From Cognatundibacterium curvum (GTDB lineage Bacteria > Pseudomonadota > Gammaproteobacteria > Burkholderiales > Burkholderiaceae_D), in contig NZ_JACOGD010000005.1 of NCBI RefSeq assembly GCF_014284235.1, positions 186,001 through 250,000 on the forward strand: a stretch of DNA of 64,000 nt. The letters are read 5' to 3'. The notes beneath the pieces were generated by a model. That model was not told the origin of the DNA. It made no database searches and was given only the letters and a program-made list of their open reading frames with translations. This document shows, piece after piece, positions 1 to 9,561 of this stretch (the stretch's first letter is position 1; each line of letters starts with the position of its first letter). A program made the position numbers and the translations under genes.

Positions 1-93
1 TGCTGCCGGTCCTGCGCTGACCAGCGTGAATGCGATCAATAAAACGCAACTACTCAGTATCTGTAAATGACGCCTGGAATACGAAAAACTCAT
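1..93 (-). CDS. Exported protein of unknown function, N-terminal fragment cut by window edge
   Basis: Thirty-one codons are open on the minus strand from an ATG at 93 to the window edge. They read as a classic signal peptide: a basic start (MSFSYSRRHLQ), a hydrophobic core (CVLLIAFTLVSA), then small residues around Ala-Gly-Pro-Ala-Ala. A GAGG ribosome binding site lies six bases before this ATG. An in-frame ATG four codons upstream (105) lacks such a site, so 93 is preferred. The mature protein is outside the window, so no function can be given. It is divergent from the patatin gene. Confidence 0.55.
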   Translation of the reverse strand, partial: MSFSYSRRHLQILSSCVLLIAFTLVSAGPAA

Positions 94-465
94 GGACTGC
101 CTCATATGATTTGATTGTTCATGCAAAATCGCGCGGTGATTTATTTCACTACCACTGACGTGTTTTCCTATAGCGTTAGCAAGCATGTCGGATGCTGAGT
201 CTGTGCATGCGTAACGGTGTTGATTGTATAACTTATCTGTAAGGTAATGATCAAAATTATTGCATTTTTATATTGAAGAAGTGCTTAGTTTGAATTCGTT
301 CAGCCGTGGACTTAACGCAATCCCAGTGCCACGGTCTGCTAGTTATGATGATCAGTGTAAGCTGGGTTATGATCGGATTTCTGGCGCGCCGGATGAAGAT
401 AACTTTCCATCTGATGTTGCCTCAATGCGCCTTAATCTGAGTGATGAAGACTCCGGGAAGATGGT
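94..465. other. Intergenic region between divergent genes; no gene recognised
   Basis: About 370 bases separate the exported-protein start from the patatin start, so both promoters should be here. A frame open from 260 to 490 starts at TTG, has no ribosome binding site and overlaps the patatin start. I do not regard it as a gene. No convincing operator or hairpin was seen. Confidence 0.5.
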
Positions 466-1560
466 ATGTCACAACAAAAAACAGTATTGATACTGCAGGG
501 GGGCGGAGCCTTAGGCGCCTATCAGGCAGGGGTTTTTCAGACTTTGCATGAACAAGGAACAGACCTGGATTGGGTGATAGGAACTTCTATCGGTGCGATC
601 AACAGTGCTTTGATCGCAGGCAACCCACCGGAACAGCGGCTCGCGCAATTACAGGCATTTTGGAACAGCCTGGCCCCGGATGCTTTGCACAGAGAGCAGT
701 TCTGGCCCTGGAGCGGGATGCTGAAAAATCTCAGTACCATGGGTATTTTGCTCAATGGCGTGAATGGCTTTTTCAAGCCACGACCCGGTGCAGCCTGGGA
801 TATGCAGCGCACCGTTCCCTTGTCTGAAGCTGGCTTTTATGACACTTCAGAGTTGAAAACGACACTGCATCAGTATGTCGATTTTGAATACCTCAACCAG
901 GGACATATGCGGCTCAGCATCTGTGCGGTGGATCTGGATGATGGGCAAAGTGTGGTGTTTGATAATACGAAACAAGTCATCACTGCCGAACACATTATGG
1001 CTAGCGGTGCCTTGCCGCCTGGCTTCCCGCCTGTGCTGATTGATGGTCGTGCCTATTGGGATGGCGGGGTGTATTCGAATTCGCCGCTGAGTATTTTTCT
1101 TGAAGAGGAAGAAAACGAAGATGCCCTGTGCTTTATGGTGGACTTGTGGGACCCGACTGAAAGCAGGCCAGCCTCGATTGCAGAGGTGATGACGCGCTAT
1201 AAAAACATACAGTATGCCAGCCGCTCACGGGAATTATTGATGATGCATCAGAAAATGCAGAATATGCAGCGTGCAATTCGTACGCTTACTAAGCATTTAC
1301 CCGCGTCGGCACGCCAGGATAAGCAATTGCAGCCGCTGATGAAAATGGGCTGCGATCATACGGTGAATGTGGTGCATCTGATTATGAAGGCGCTGCCGGA
1401 TGAACATTATTTTAAAGACGTAGACTTTAGTGCCAGTACCATCCAGACCCGCTGGCAGGCAGGTGTGCATGACTGTGAGCGTGCATTGCGGCACAAGTCC
1501 TGGCTACAGCCTTTACCGCCCCATGCCGGACTGGTCATACACGAGCTGCCTCAGGAATAA
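466..1560 (+). CDS. Patatin-like phospholipase, DUF3734-type
   Basis: A 364-residue protein with the patatin catalytic layout: a glycine-rich oxyanion loop (GGGALGAY, residues 12-19), the nucleophile elbow GTSIG with Ser41, and the dyad aspartate in DGG (Asp199). Patatins use a Ser-Asp dyad to release fatty acids from lipids. The long C-terminal part after residue 220 fits the DUF3734 extension found in Burkholderiales patatins, which are sometimes linked to polyhydroxybutyrate turnover; that role is only a family-level guess. There is no signal peptide. The ATG at 466 follows a GGAAG-like site. The gene ends at a shared terminator facing rpoH. Confidence 0.85.
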   Translation: MSQQKTVLILQGGGALGAYQAGVFQTLHEQGTDLDWVIGTSIGAINSALIAGNPPEQRLAQLQAFWNSLAPDALHREQFWPWSGMLKNLSTMGILLNGVNGFFKPRPGAAWDMQRTVPLSEAGFYDTSELKTTLHQYVDFEYLNQGHMRLSICAVDLDDGQSVVFDNTKQVITAEHIMASGALPPGFPPVLIDGRAYWDGGVYSNSPLSIFLEEEENEDALCFMVDLWDPTESRPASIAEVMTRYKNIQYASRSRELLMMHQKMQNMQRAIRTLTKHLPASARQDKQLQPLMKMGCDHTVNVVHLIMKALPDEHYFKDVDFSASTIQTRWQAGVHDCERALRHKSWLQPLPPHAGLVIHELPQE

Positions 1561-1603
1561 AGTACAAAGCAGGTCTGCCAGCAGCGAAATGTACAGCATA
1601 CAA

Positions 1604-1629
1604 AAAAGGCACTCATCAGAGTGCCTTTT
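1604..1629. terminator. Bidirectional intrinsic terminator between patatin gene and rpoH
   Basis: A perfect 10-bp stem (AAAAGGCACT / AGTGCCTTTT) with a 6-base loop lies between the convergent patatin and rpoH genes. Read on the minus strand the stem is followed by six T residues, so it mainly ends rpoH transcription. On the plus strand the T run is part of the stem. Confidence 0.8.
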
Positions 1630-1667
1630 AGCATGAAAGGAGCAGTAAGCAACTTAGTGAAAACTGC

Positions 1668-2558
1668 TTAATTAAAGCTGCTGAGGGCACCCTTCATTTT
1701 TTTCAGTGCCGCACTTTCGATCTGGCGGATACGTTCTGCAGATACGCCATATTCATCGGCCAGTTCATGCAAGGTGGCGCCGGAGCCATCGTCGTTTTTC
1801 AACCAGCGCGATTCGATAATATGACGTGAACGCGGGTCCAGTTTGGCCAATGCTGATTCCAGTCCTTCGCTTTGCAATCTGTCGTACTGACGGGTTTCCA
1901 GTACGCGCGTCGGTTCTTCAGACTCGGTTTTCAGATAGGCGATAGGTGCAAATTTGTCGTCATCATCATCGCCAGGTGCATCCAGTGCAATATCGTGGCC
2001 GGACAAACGCATTTCCATCTCGATCACTTCCTCGCGTTTGACGTCCAGCGATTTAGCCAGCGCATCGATTTGCTTAGGCGACATCGCTTCCAGGCCTTCT
2101 TTATGGCTGCGCAGATTAAAGAACAGCTTGCGCTGTGCTTTAGTGGTGGCCACTTTGACCAGACGCCAGTTTTTCAGAATGTATTCATGCATCTCGGCTT
2201 TGATCCAGTGCATCGCATAAGACACCAGACGCACACCCTGATCGGGATCGAAACGTTTGACGGCTTTCATCAGGCCGATATTGCCTTCCTGAATCAGGTC
2301 AGCATGCGGCAATCCATAGCCCAGATAGCCACGGGCAATAGAAACCACCAGGCGTAAGTGAGACAACACCAGTTGCTGCGCTGCAGCCAGATCATTCTGG
2401 TTACGCAAACGCGTTGCGAGGTCGATTTCTTCTTCGTGGGTCAGCATAGGCAGCCTGTTAACAGCAGAGATATAGGCGTCAATATTACCGAGCGTGCCAC
2501 TGAAACCCAGTGTCAGCGCGTGGCTGTCAGTTGCCGGGATAAGTTGTGTCGATGTCAT
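1668..2558 (-). CDS. rpoH: RNA polymerase sigma-32 (heat shock) factor
   Basis: A 296-residue sigma-70 family protein of the RpoH class. Region 2 contains DLIQEGNIGLMKAVKRFDPDQGVRLVSYAMHWIKAEMHEYIL, given here only by its start and end at about residues 86-130. The RpoH box QRKLFFNLR is at residues 142-150, the feature that distinguishes RpoH from other sigma factors. Region 4 ends with an HTH (EYGVSAERIRQIESAALKKM). RpoH directs transcription of chaperone and protease genes after heat stress. A strong GAGGAGG site precedes the start. The gene follows ftsX, a conserved arrangement, but has its own promoter carrying a CIRCE operator. Confidence 0.97.
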   Translation of the reverse strand: MTSTQLIPATDSHALTLGFSGTLGNIDAYISAVNRLPMLTHEEEIDLATRLRNQNDLAAAQQLVLSHLRLVVSIARGYLGYGLPHADLIQEGNIGLMKAVKRFDPDQGVRLVSYAMHWIKAEMHEYILKNWRLVKVATTKAQRKLFFNLRSHKEGLEAMSPKQIDALAKSLDVKREEVIEMEMRLSGHDIALDAPGDDDDDKFAPIAYLKTESEEPTRVLETRQYDRLQSEGLESALAKLDPRSRHIIESRWLKNDDGSGATLHELADEYGVSAERIRQIESAALKKMKGALSSFN

Positions 2559-2621
2559 TACTATTGTTCCTCCTCATTGCTGCCTGAGTCCAAGCACTCA
2601 GATCAAACAGGTCAAGTACCT

Positions 2622-2630
2622 ATATTAGCA
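2622..2630 (-). promoter_or_regulatory. Predicted extended -10 promoter of rpoH
   Basis: On the minus strand the bases TGCTAATAT match an extended -10 element (TGn followed by TAATAT). They overlap the distal CIRCE arm, so a repressor bound there would block polymerase. The predicted transcript starts near 2615, about 57 bases before the rpoH start codon. A matching -35 is weak, as expected for an extended -10 promoter. The start point is inferred. Confidence 0.55.
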
Positions 2631-2651
2631 CTCTCTGACAAAGAGTGCTAA
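2625..2651. promoter_or_regulatory. CIRCE operator (HrcA binding site) upstream of rpoH
   Basis: A perfect CIRCE consensus, TTAGCACTC, nine bases, GAGTGCTAA, lies 67-93 bases upstream of the rpoH start codon. CIRCE is the operator of the heat-inactivated repressor HrcA, usually found at groESL and dnaK. Its place over the predicted -10 implies that HrcA represses rpoH itself, layering one heat-shock circuit on another. Confidence 0.93.
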
Positions 2652-2820
2652 CAATCTGAAAAAATGCTTCAAGGCAATTAATTTTTGCCTGCATGAGCGA
2701 TTTTCCAGACACAGTCAGTACTGCTTAGTGCAGACACAATAGACTAAGAAAAAGGTGAAAAGTTGCATTGCAATAGAAAATTACAATGGAGAGTTGTTGT
2801 TCTGAGGAATACAAAGAGGG

Positions 2821-2850
2821 ATGCCGGGCTGTGTTGGTGCAGCCCGGCAT
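2821..2850 (-). terminator. Hairpin downstream of ftsX
   Basis: An 11-bp perfect stem (ATGCCGGGCTG / CAGCCCGGCAT) with an 8-base loop begins seven bases after the ftsX stop codon. On the minus strand the following bases are only moderately T-rich (CCCTCTTTG), so it may be a weak terminator or an mRNA-stabilising 3' end. Confidence 0.6.
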
Positions 2851-2856
2851 ACGAAC

Positions 2857-3771
2857 TCAGCTGGCGCGTGCGAGTTGCCTGCGTACTGACAGATAAGCGC
2901 CGATCAGGCCCAGACAGACACTGGCACCGAGCAAGGCCAGGCTGGGTAACAGGCCGAGCGGCAGCAGTCGGAATTCTGAGGCATACAGCTTGGCAAATTC
3001 TGCGATGGCCTGATTCAGCGGCTGCAGACTGGCTGCAATCACGCCCAGCGCAATCGCGCCTGCCAGTATGCCCAGAAAGGCACCCGTGTAGTAATAAGGC
3101 CGGTGAATAAAGGTATTGGTGGCACCCAGCAGTCGTGTCACGGAAATTTCAGCCTGATGAGAAATGACTTGCAAGCGGGTTGCATTAAACACCACTACGA
3201 CCACCACTACGCCGAGTGTAATCGCCATAAACAGCAAGCCCATCTGGAAAATCTGCACCAGCGCCGCCAGTCGTTTGACCCAGGCGGAGTCTACCTGCAC
3301 CACGTCCACATCCGGCAGTGTGCGCAGTTGTTCCACTAATTTTTCCAGCTTATCGGTATCCTGATTTGATAAAGACAGTACATAGGCATCTGGCAGCGGA
3401 TTGCCGCCCAGCGTGGACAGGACTTCGGCGATGCTGGAGGCATCCTGCATCGCGGCCAGCGCTTTTTCTTTGGGGGTGAAACTGAGTTTAGCGCTGATGT
3501 TCTGGTCTTTCAGCAGCTTTTTGATCGGTATGGACAGGGCAGTCGCGCTGCTACGTTGCGTATCTGGCGTCAGGAAAATACTGATTTCCGGTTCTATCGA
3601 CAGTTGTGCTGACACCGGGCGTATATTTTCTATCAGGGTCAGACCGGCAATCGGCAAGGCCAGCGCGATTGCAACCACCAACACATTAAATAAAAAATTC
3701 CCAGGAGCGGCACGTAAATGGGTCAGTGCGCTTTTGATCGCAAACAGATGTTCTCTCAACCAGATGGTCAT
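2857..3771 (-). CDS. ftsX: Cell division protein FtsX (ABC transporter-like permease)
   Basis: A 304-residue FtsX. It has one N-terminal membrane segment (about residues 26-49), a periplasmic domain of about 125 residues, and three C-terminal membrane segments (about 178-200, 232-251 and 270-297) in an FtsX-type permease fold. With FtsE it forms a complex at the septum that uses ATP hydrolysis to control periplasmic cell-wall hydrolases; it does not transport a substrate. The gene lies 23 bases after ftsE in the same transcript (ftsY-ftsE-ftsX), and a stem-loop follows its stop. Confidence 0.95.
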   Translation of the reverse strand: MTIWLREHLFAIKSALTHLRAAPGNFLFNVLVVAIALALPIAGLTLIENIRPVSAQLSIEPEISIFLTPDTQRSSATALSIPIKKLLKDQNISAKLSFTPKEKALAAMQDASSIAEVLSTLGGNPLPDAYVLSLSNQDTDKLEKLVEQLRTLPDVDVVQVDSAWVKRLAALVQIFQMGLLFMAITLGVVVVVVVFNATRLQVISHQAEISVTRLLGATNTFIHRPYYYTGAFLGILAGAIALGVIAASLQPLNQAIAEFAKLYASEFRLLPLGLLPSLALLGASVCLGLIGAYLSVRRQLARAS

Positions 3772-3794
3772 GTCATTTCCTTGCAGGCTAAGGT

Positions 3795-4469
3795 TCAGGC
3801 GGCGACAGCGGCTTGCCAGGAGTCGGCTACCTGTCCGTGACGCAGGTAAATCACGCGGCTGGCCTGATCCAGAAATTGTTCATCATGGCTGGAAATCACG
3901 CAGGTCACACCGGCACTCTGAAAAATCTTGAGCGCGCTGAGTACCTTATTCGCATTATCGCGGTCCAGGAAAGCGGTTGGTTCATCGGCCAGAATAATTT
4001 TGGGCCGGTTCACAATCGCACGCGCAATCGCCACCCGCTGTTGTTCGCCGCCCGACAATTCCATAGGCATGGCCTGTGCCTTATCTGGCAGGCCGACCTT
4101 GTCGAGCGCAATGCGTGCGCGTGATTCGGCTTCGCTGGCGGAGGCGCCGGTCACAATCAGCGGTAACATCACATTGGCCAGCACATGGCGGTCAGACAGC
4201 AGTTTCTGATCCTGCAGTATAAGCCCCAGCTTGCGCCGCAGATAGGGCAGACTGCCTGCTTTGAGTTTGCTGATGTCCTGGCCATTAACGATCACACGGC
4301 CACTGCTGGGTTTTTCTATACCAGCGATCATTTTCAATAAAGTCGATTTCCCCGCACCGGAAGCACCGGCCAGAAAAATCAGCTCTCCATCGGGGATAGA
4401 GAGCGACACATCGCGCAGCGCATAGGCATCGCGGGAATACTGCTTACTGACATTATCAAATTCGATCAT
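3795..4469 (-). CDS. ftsE: Cell division ATP-binding protein FtsE
   Basis: A 224-residue ABC ATPase with Walker A GASGAGKST (about residues 34-42), signature LSGGEQQRVAIARA, Walker B ILADEPTAFLD and the switch histidine in SSHDEQ. Length and motifs match FtsE, the cytoplasmic ATPase partner of FtsX at the division septum. The usual ADEPTGNLD is ADEPTAFLD here, a minor variation. It lies between ftsY (12-base gap) and ftsX. Confidence 0.95.
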   Translation of the reverse strand: MIEFDNVSKQYSRDAYALRDVSLSIPDGELIFLAGASGAGKSTLLKMIAGIEKPSSGRVIVNGQDISKLKAGSLPYLRRKLGLILQDQKLLSDRHVLANVMLPLIVTGASASEAESRARIALDKVGLPDKAQAMPMELSGGEQQRVAIARAIVNRPKIILADEPTAFLDRDNANKVLSALKIFQSAGVTCVISSHDEQFLDQASRVIYLRHGQVADSWQAAVAA

Positions 4470-4481
4470 GGTAGCTCGCTT

Positions 4482-5612
4482 TTAATTGAGCAGGGCGTCA
4501 ACAAATTCCTGGGCATTGAAAGGCTGCAAATCCTCTATCTGTTCACCGATGCCGATGAAATAGACCGGTATCGGGCGAGTTTTAGCAATCGCTGCCAGCA
4601 CACCGCCTTTGGCTGTGCCATCGAGTTTGGTGATCACCAGTCCGGTGAGTTGCAGTGCATCGTCAAATGCCTTGACCTGGGCCAGCGCATTCTGGCCAGT
4701 ATTGCCATCGATGATTAACAGCACTTCCTGAGGTGCGCCATCCATACCCTTGGCAATCACGCGCTTAATCTTTTTCAGCTCTTCCATCAGATGCAGCTGA
4801 GTCGGCAAACGGCCTGCGGTATCCACCATCACCACATCGGTACCGCGCGCTTTGGCTGAAGCAACCGCGTCAAAAGCGACCGCGGCCGGATCACCGGATT
4901 CCTGAGCAATCACGGTCACGTCATTACGTTCGCCCCAAATCGTCAGCTGTTCACGCGCCGCAGCACGGAAAGTATCGCCTGCCGCCAGTACTACCGATTG
5001 CTGGTGGGTCTGCATATGTTTCGCCAGCTTGCCTATGGTGGTGGTTTTACCCGCACCATTGACGCCCGCGATCATCATGACCAGAGGCTGATACTGGCCC
5101 AGCACTAAGGGCTTTTGCAGTGGTGTCAGCAAATCGATCAGTAAGGTTTTGAGCGCAGCTTTGACCTGTACTGCTTCTGTCAGCTTTTCTTCTTTGACTT
5201 TCTTTTTCAGTGCATCGAGCAAAAACAGGGTTGCTTCCACGCCTGCGTCTGAAGTCAGCAAGGCCGCTTCCAGCTCATCGTATAAGTCATCGTCGATGCG
5301 CGCACCGATGAACAGCGTGGTCAGATTGGACGAGGTTTTAGCAAGTCCTGCTTTCAGGCGGCTCAGCCAGGAGCGCTTTTGTTCCGGCGCAGGCGCGGGT
5401 GCTGCGACGATTTCTGCGGGCTGCGCTGCGCTAGCCGGTACTTCTTGCACGTCCTGGGCTGGCGGTGTGGCCACTGCAGGCGTAACAGACGCAGGGGCCG
5501 GGCTAGTGGTCAAGGGGGCGGCTGGCGCTGGCGCCGGTGCTGCCGGAGCACTGGCTGGCTGTTCCGGCACGGGCGCCGGTTCTTTGGGTTTTCGTTTGAA
5601 AAAGCTAAACAT
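4482..5612 (-). CDS. ftsY: Signal recognition particle receptor FtsY
   Basis: The SRP receptor GTPase that docks ribosome-SRP complexes at the membrane. From the preferred ATG at 5612 (MFSFFKRKPKEP) it is 376 residues. An acidic, Pro/Ala-rich A region (to about residue 85) precedes the N and G domains with P-loop GVNGAGKTTTIGKLAKH, DTAGR, and the guanine motif TKLDGTAKGG. A GTG at 5651 would add 13 residues, but the MFSFFK start is typical of betaproteobacterial FtsY. Neither start has a strong ribosome site. It leads the ftsY-ftsE-ftsX transcript and is divergent from rsmD. Confidence 0.96.
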   Translation of the reverse strand: MFSFFKRKPKEPAPVPEQPASAPAAPAPAPAAPLTTSPAPASVTPAVATPPAQDVQEVPASAAQPAEIVAAPAPAPEQKRSWLSRLKAGLAKTSSNLTTLFIGARIDDDLYDELEAALLTSDAGVEATLFLLDALKKKVKEEKLTEAVQVKAALKTLLIDLLTPLQKPLVLGQYQPLVMMIAGVNGAGKTTTIGKLAKHMQTHQQSVVLAAGDTFRAAAREQLTIWGERNDVTVIAQESGDPAAVAFDAVASAKARGTDVVMVDTAGRLPTQLHLMEELKKIKRVIAKGMDGAPQEVLLIIDGNTGQNALAQVKAFDDALQLTGLVITKLDGTAKGGVLAAIAKTRPIPVYFIGIGEQIEDLQPFNAQEFVDALLN

Positions 5613-5714
5613 CGGGGATGAATTTGTCGAGTGCGGGAAGGTATACCTCACTTCCCTGGATTAGAATGCTGCCATTCTAACAGACAGCGCTGGGTAAAAT
5701 GACTTACCCATGTC

Positions 5715-6383
5715 ATGCAAACAATGAAAACAACTGGCAAAAAAAATGTCGCGCCCAAACGAGCCACTCATCAGATACGCATCATAGGCGGTCAGTGGAA
5801 GCGCAGTGTGCTGAACGTGATTGAGGCGGAGGGCTTGCGTCCTACCCCCGACCGTGTGCGTGAAACGGCGTTTAACTGGCTCAATCACTTGTTTGATGCC
5901 TACTGGGCACAACGTCAGTGTCTGGATCTGTTTGCGGGCAGCGGTGCACTCGGTTTCGAAGCTGCCAGTCGTGGTGCGCAGAGCGTGACGATGGTGGAAA
6001 ACCATACTCAGGCCTACCAGCAGTTAGCTGAGGTCAAAAGTAAGCTGGGTGCTGAGCAATGCCAGTTACTGCGCAGTGATGCGCAAAAAGCAACAGCACA
6101 ACTGATCACTCAGGGAAAACAGTATGATTTGATTTTCCTGGACCCGCCGTTTGGCAAAGACTGGCTGCATAAAATGTTGCCATTTTGCCTAACACTACTG
6201 CAGCCTAAGGGCGTATTGTATGTTGAGGCGGAATTTGCACTGAATCCCGAAGCGGATGATGTCCACATGCAGGAATTGTTGCGAGGTTGGCAGGTGTTGC
6301 GGGCCGATAAGGCAGGAAGTGTGTATTTTCACCTTCTGCAGCGCAGCAATTTGGCGCATGAGGCGCACGAAATTGAGGCATAA
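5715..6383 (+). CDS. rsmD: 16S rRNA (guanine-N2)-methyltransferase RsmD
   Basis: A 222-residue class I methyltransferase. The N-terminal IRIIGGQWKR and LRPTPDRVRETAFNWL motifs and the SAM loop LDLFAGSGALGFEA are RsmD signatures, as is the catalytic LDPPFGK. RsmD methylates G966 of 16S rRNA in the 30S subunit. Two in-frame ATGs (5715 and 5724) are close together. The gene is divergent from ftsY across about 100 bases and is followed by coaD, a common order in Burkholderiales. Confidence 0.95.
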   Translation: MQTMKTTGKKNVAPKRATHQIRIIGGQWKRSVLNVIEAEGLRPTPDRVRETAFNWLNHLFDAYWAQRQCLDLFAGSGALGFEAASRGAQSVTMVENHTQAYQQLAEVKSKLGAEQCQLLRSDAQKATAQLITQGKQYDLIFLDPPFGKDWLHKMLPFCLTLLQPKGVLYVEAEFALNPEADDVHMQELLRGWQVLRADKAGSVYFHLLQRSNLAHEAHEIEA

Positions 6384-6536
6384 TGCCGTTTCAAATTGTT
6401 TAGGACTGTCGCACAGGCGCCCCAGCGACCTTATGGTTCCTTGCCGTACAAATGTACTGTCTGCGTGACCATAGCTTACCGGCAAAATGTTGTGTCAGTC
6501 CTATTGTTAAGTCTTGGTGCAAACCCTGTACGATAA

Positions 6537-7363
<827 letters not shown>

Positions 7364-7401
7364 CTAACTTCGTATATACAGCAGCGCTTCCTGCGCTGTG
7401 C

Positions 7402-8529
7402 TTACTGATAGCAGACGCGGTTACGGCCACCATGTTTGGCTGCATATAAAGCGTGGTCAGCACGCGCCAGCATCTCGCGAGCAACATGGTTAGCATCGCC
7501 GAAATTCTCTTGTAATCCGACCACCGTGAGGCCGATGGAAATACTGGTCTTGCACTGTCCGCCATCAGTCAGTGCAAACGGGCTGGATGCGATACTGCGC
7601 CGTATGCGTTCGGCCACCAGCGCAGCATCGTGCAGGCTGGTATTGATGAGCAAGACCACAAACTCTTCGCCGCCAAAACGTCCCAGCGTATCACTGAGCC
7701 GCAGCTCGGCCTTGATGCGGCGCGCTACTTCACACAGCACATCATCACCACCCTGATGACCGCACTGGTCATTGATGTTTTTGAAGTAGTCGATATCCAG
7801 ATACATGCAGGCGATGCTGTAATTCTGGCGTCTGGCACGTGCAATTTCTTCCAGCATGCGCTGTTCCACATAGCGCCGGTTGCTGACCTGAGTCAGCGGG
7901 TCGGTCAGGCCGATATAGACCAGACGCTCATTATTGAGCACGTTTTCCAGACAGATCGCAATGATGGAACCCAGGCGTTCAATAAAGTCGGTCGCCATAC
8001 TGTGTTGAAAACGATCTGCCTGCAGGCTGCCCAGATTCAGATAACCGATCAGCTTATTTTGACGCAGCAGCGGTATCACAGCCACGCTGCGTGGCTTTTT
8101 GTGACAGCAGCGGAACAGGCGTGCATGGTGCAGGTCTTGATAAGGCCCCAGTACAGGCTTGAGTAAAGGCAGGCTGTGGATCTGTAATTCTTTACTGTGG
8201 CGTATGAAATGCAGATGCGGAAATGAAGACAGATCGATACGCAGATCCGCCAGCATTTTTTGCAGGTCTGTGCGCGCATCGAGTAAGATCAGCGTCACCA
8301 TATCAAGCTCGGATGTAATCGCGAGCGCACTGAAAATATGACTGATCAGTTCTTCAAAATGGCTGGCACCAATGATCTTCAGATCGAAGTGCTGATGCCG
8401 CTCCATGATGTTCTGATTGCGGTGCGCCTGCTCCAGGATATCTTGCAGACGTGTACGCAGCAGGAGATTTTCCTGACGCATTTGCTCGAGCTGATGCTGG
8501 ATATGGGCCGGATGCAGAGTGTGGTTCAT
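7402..8529 (-). CDS. Diguanylate cyclase with DUF484/GAF-like sensor domain
   Basis: A 375-residue cytoplasmic GGDEF protein. A short coiled coil (about residues 8-45) precedes a DUF484- or GAF-like sensory domain (about 50-205, with PLLRQNKLIGYLNLGS). The GGDEF domain begins at LTDPLTQVSNRRY. The active site is GGEEF (286-290), so cyclic di-GMP synthesis is expected. The inhibitory I-site RxxD (Arg277-Asp280) is intact at the normal spacing, so product feedback is likely. No membrane segment is visible; the ligand of the sensor domain is unknown. It lies 23 bases after the MOSC gene on the same strand. Confidence 0.9.
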   Translation of the reverse strand: MNHTLHPAHIQHQLEQMRQENLLLRTRLQDILEQAHRNQNIMERHQHFDLKIIGASHFEELISHIFSALAITSELDMVTLILLDARTDLQKMLADLRIDLSSFPHLHFIRHSKELQIHSLPLLKPVLGPYQDLHHARLFRCCHKKPRSVAVIPLLRQNKLIGYLNLGSLQADRFQHSMATDFIERLGSIIAICLENVLNNERLVYIGLTDPLTQVSNRRYVEQRMLEEIARARRQNYSIACMYLDIDYFKNINDQCGHQGGDDVLCEVARRIKAELRLSDTLGRFGGEEFVVLLINTSLHDAALVAERIRRSIASSPFALTDGGQCKTSISIGLTVVGLQENFGDANHVAREMLARADHALYAAKHGGRNRVCYQ

Positions 8530-8552
8530 GGTGATCTGATGGCTTCCCGGTC

Positions 8553-9398
8553 TCAGAATGCGATTTCTATGTCCAGCAGCGCACCGACTTGCAGTGTCTT
8601 GCCCAGCCCTTGTGCCACCACCAGATTCACACCAAAGGTAGTTTCACCGTCGACCTTGGGATTGGACCGATAGCTTTGCAGTATATCGACCGGATTCCAT
8701 CCGGCTACCCCGCTGGCCTGATCGACCGCTGGCATAGGGCAGCGCGTGCAGGGTTTGACAGCACGTAATTCCACGCCATCACTGAAAACAAAATGCGCTG
8801 CATAATCTTCTTCAAACGCAGGACTGTCTGCGATCACCAGATTGGGCCGGAAGCGATTGATGGGAACGGCTGCATGGCCTTGCGCGACAGCGCGCTGATT
8901 CAGATCGTCCAGCGAGGATTGTGCCGCCAGCAGAAAAGGATAGCCGTCGGCGAACAGCGTGCGCACGCCAGGCTCACCGGTCCATTTGAGGCTGGCTGTA
9001 CGTTGCGCGTGTGGCGCAACTTTCACCAGGCGGCAGTCCAATCCCAGCGCAGCAGAAAACCATGCAGCTATCGTATCGCCCGCATCCAGCGCAGGCAGCG
9101 TATCGTCCCATACCGTCACCGCTAATTCACGCTGCCAGACGATGTCAGGTGGCAGCAGTACATCTGGCTGGCCGCTCCAGCTGACGCGCAGCACGCCATC
9201 CTCGATCTGGGTGCGCAGGCGCGCCATCTGTGGCTGGCTGCGTTGTGTCAGGAACTGACCATCAGGCGTGACCAGCATCCATTCACGGTCACGTACACCC
9301 TGATACTCCAGTCCGCTCTCACCGATGACTGCACTGCTCAGGCTGATACCGGCACAGGATTTAATCGGGTAGAGATTGAGCTCGCTGAGATAGGGCAT
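8553..9398 (-). CDS. MOSC domain protein, YcbX-like
   Basis: A 281-residue protein with an N-terminal MOSC beta-barrel domain (LNLYPIKSCAGISL) and a MOSC domain whose conserved cysteines are in KPCTRCPMPAVD. MOSC proteins bind molybdenum cofactor or transfer its sulfur; YcbX-type members detoxify N-hydroxylated bases. Unlike E. coli YcbX there is no C-terminal 2Fe-2S ferredoxin domain, so it resembles the short form and would need a separate electron donor. The nearby ferredoxin at 7109 is a possible partner, but that is speculation. Confidence 0.88.
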   Translation of the reverse strand: MPYLSELNLYPIKSCAGISLSSAVIGESGLEYQGVRDREWMLVTPDGQFLTQRSQPQMARLRTQIEDGVLRVSWSGQPDVLLPPDIVWQRELAVTVWDDTLPALDAGDTIAAWFSAALGLDCRLVKVAPHAQRTASLKWTGEPGVRTLFADGYPFLLAAQSSLDDLNQRAVAQGHAAVPINRFRPNLVIADSPAFEEDYAAHFVFSDGVELRAVKPCTRCPMPAVDQASGVAGWNPVDILQSYRSNPKVDGETTFGVNLVVAQGLGKTLQVGALLDIEIAF

Positions 9399-9561
9399 GC
9401 GGATTCCGGCAAAAGAAAATACTGAAGCAGATATTGTAGAACGGTTGTGTTCAGTCAGTGTTACACTTTTTCTGCACCTTGCTTTTTTATGTCATCTTGC
9501 AACGACAAACGCTCTGCTTCGTTCACTTCGTGGGCGCAACACAGCGACAGCCTGAGCGCAG

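Noticed and set aside
260-490. 76-codon frame upstream of the patatin gene
   Set aside because: It starts at TTG with no ribosome site, overlaps the better supported patatin start, and has no family resemblance.
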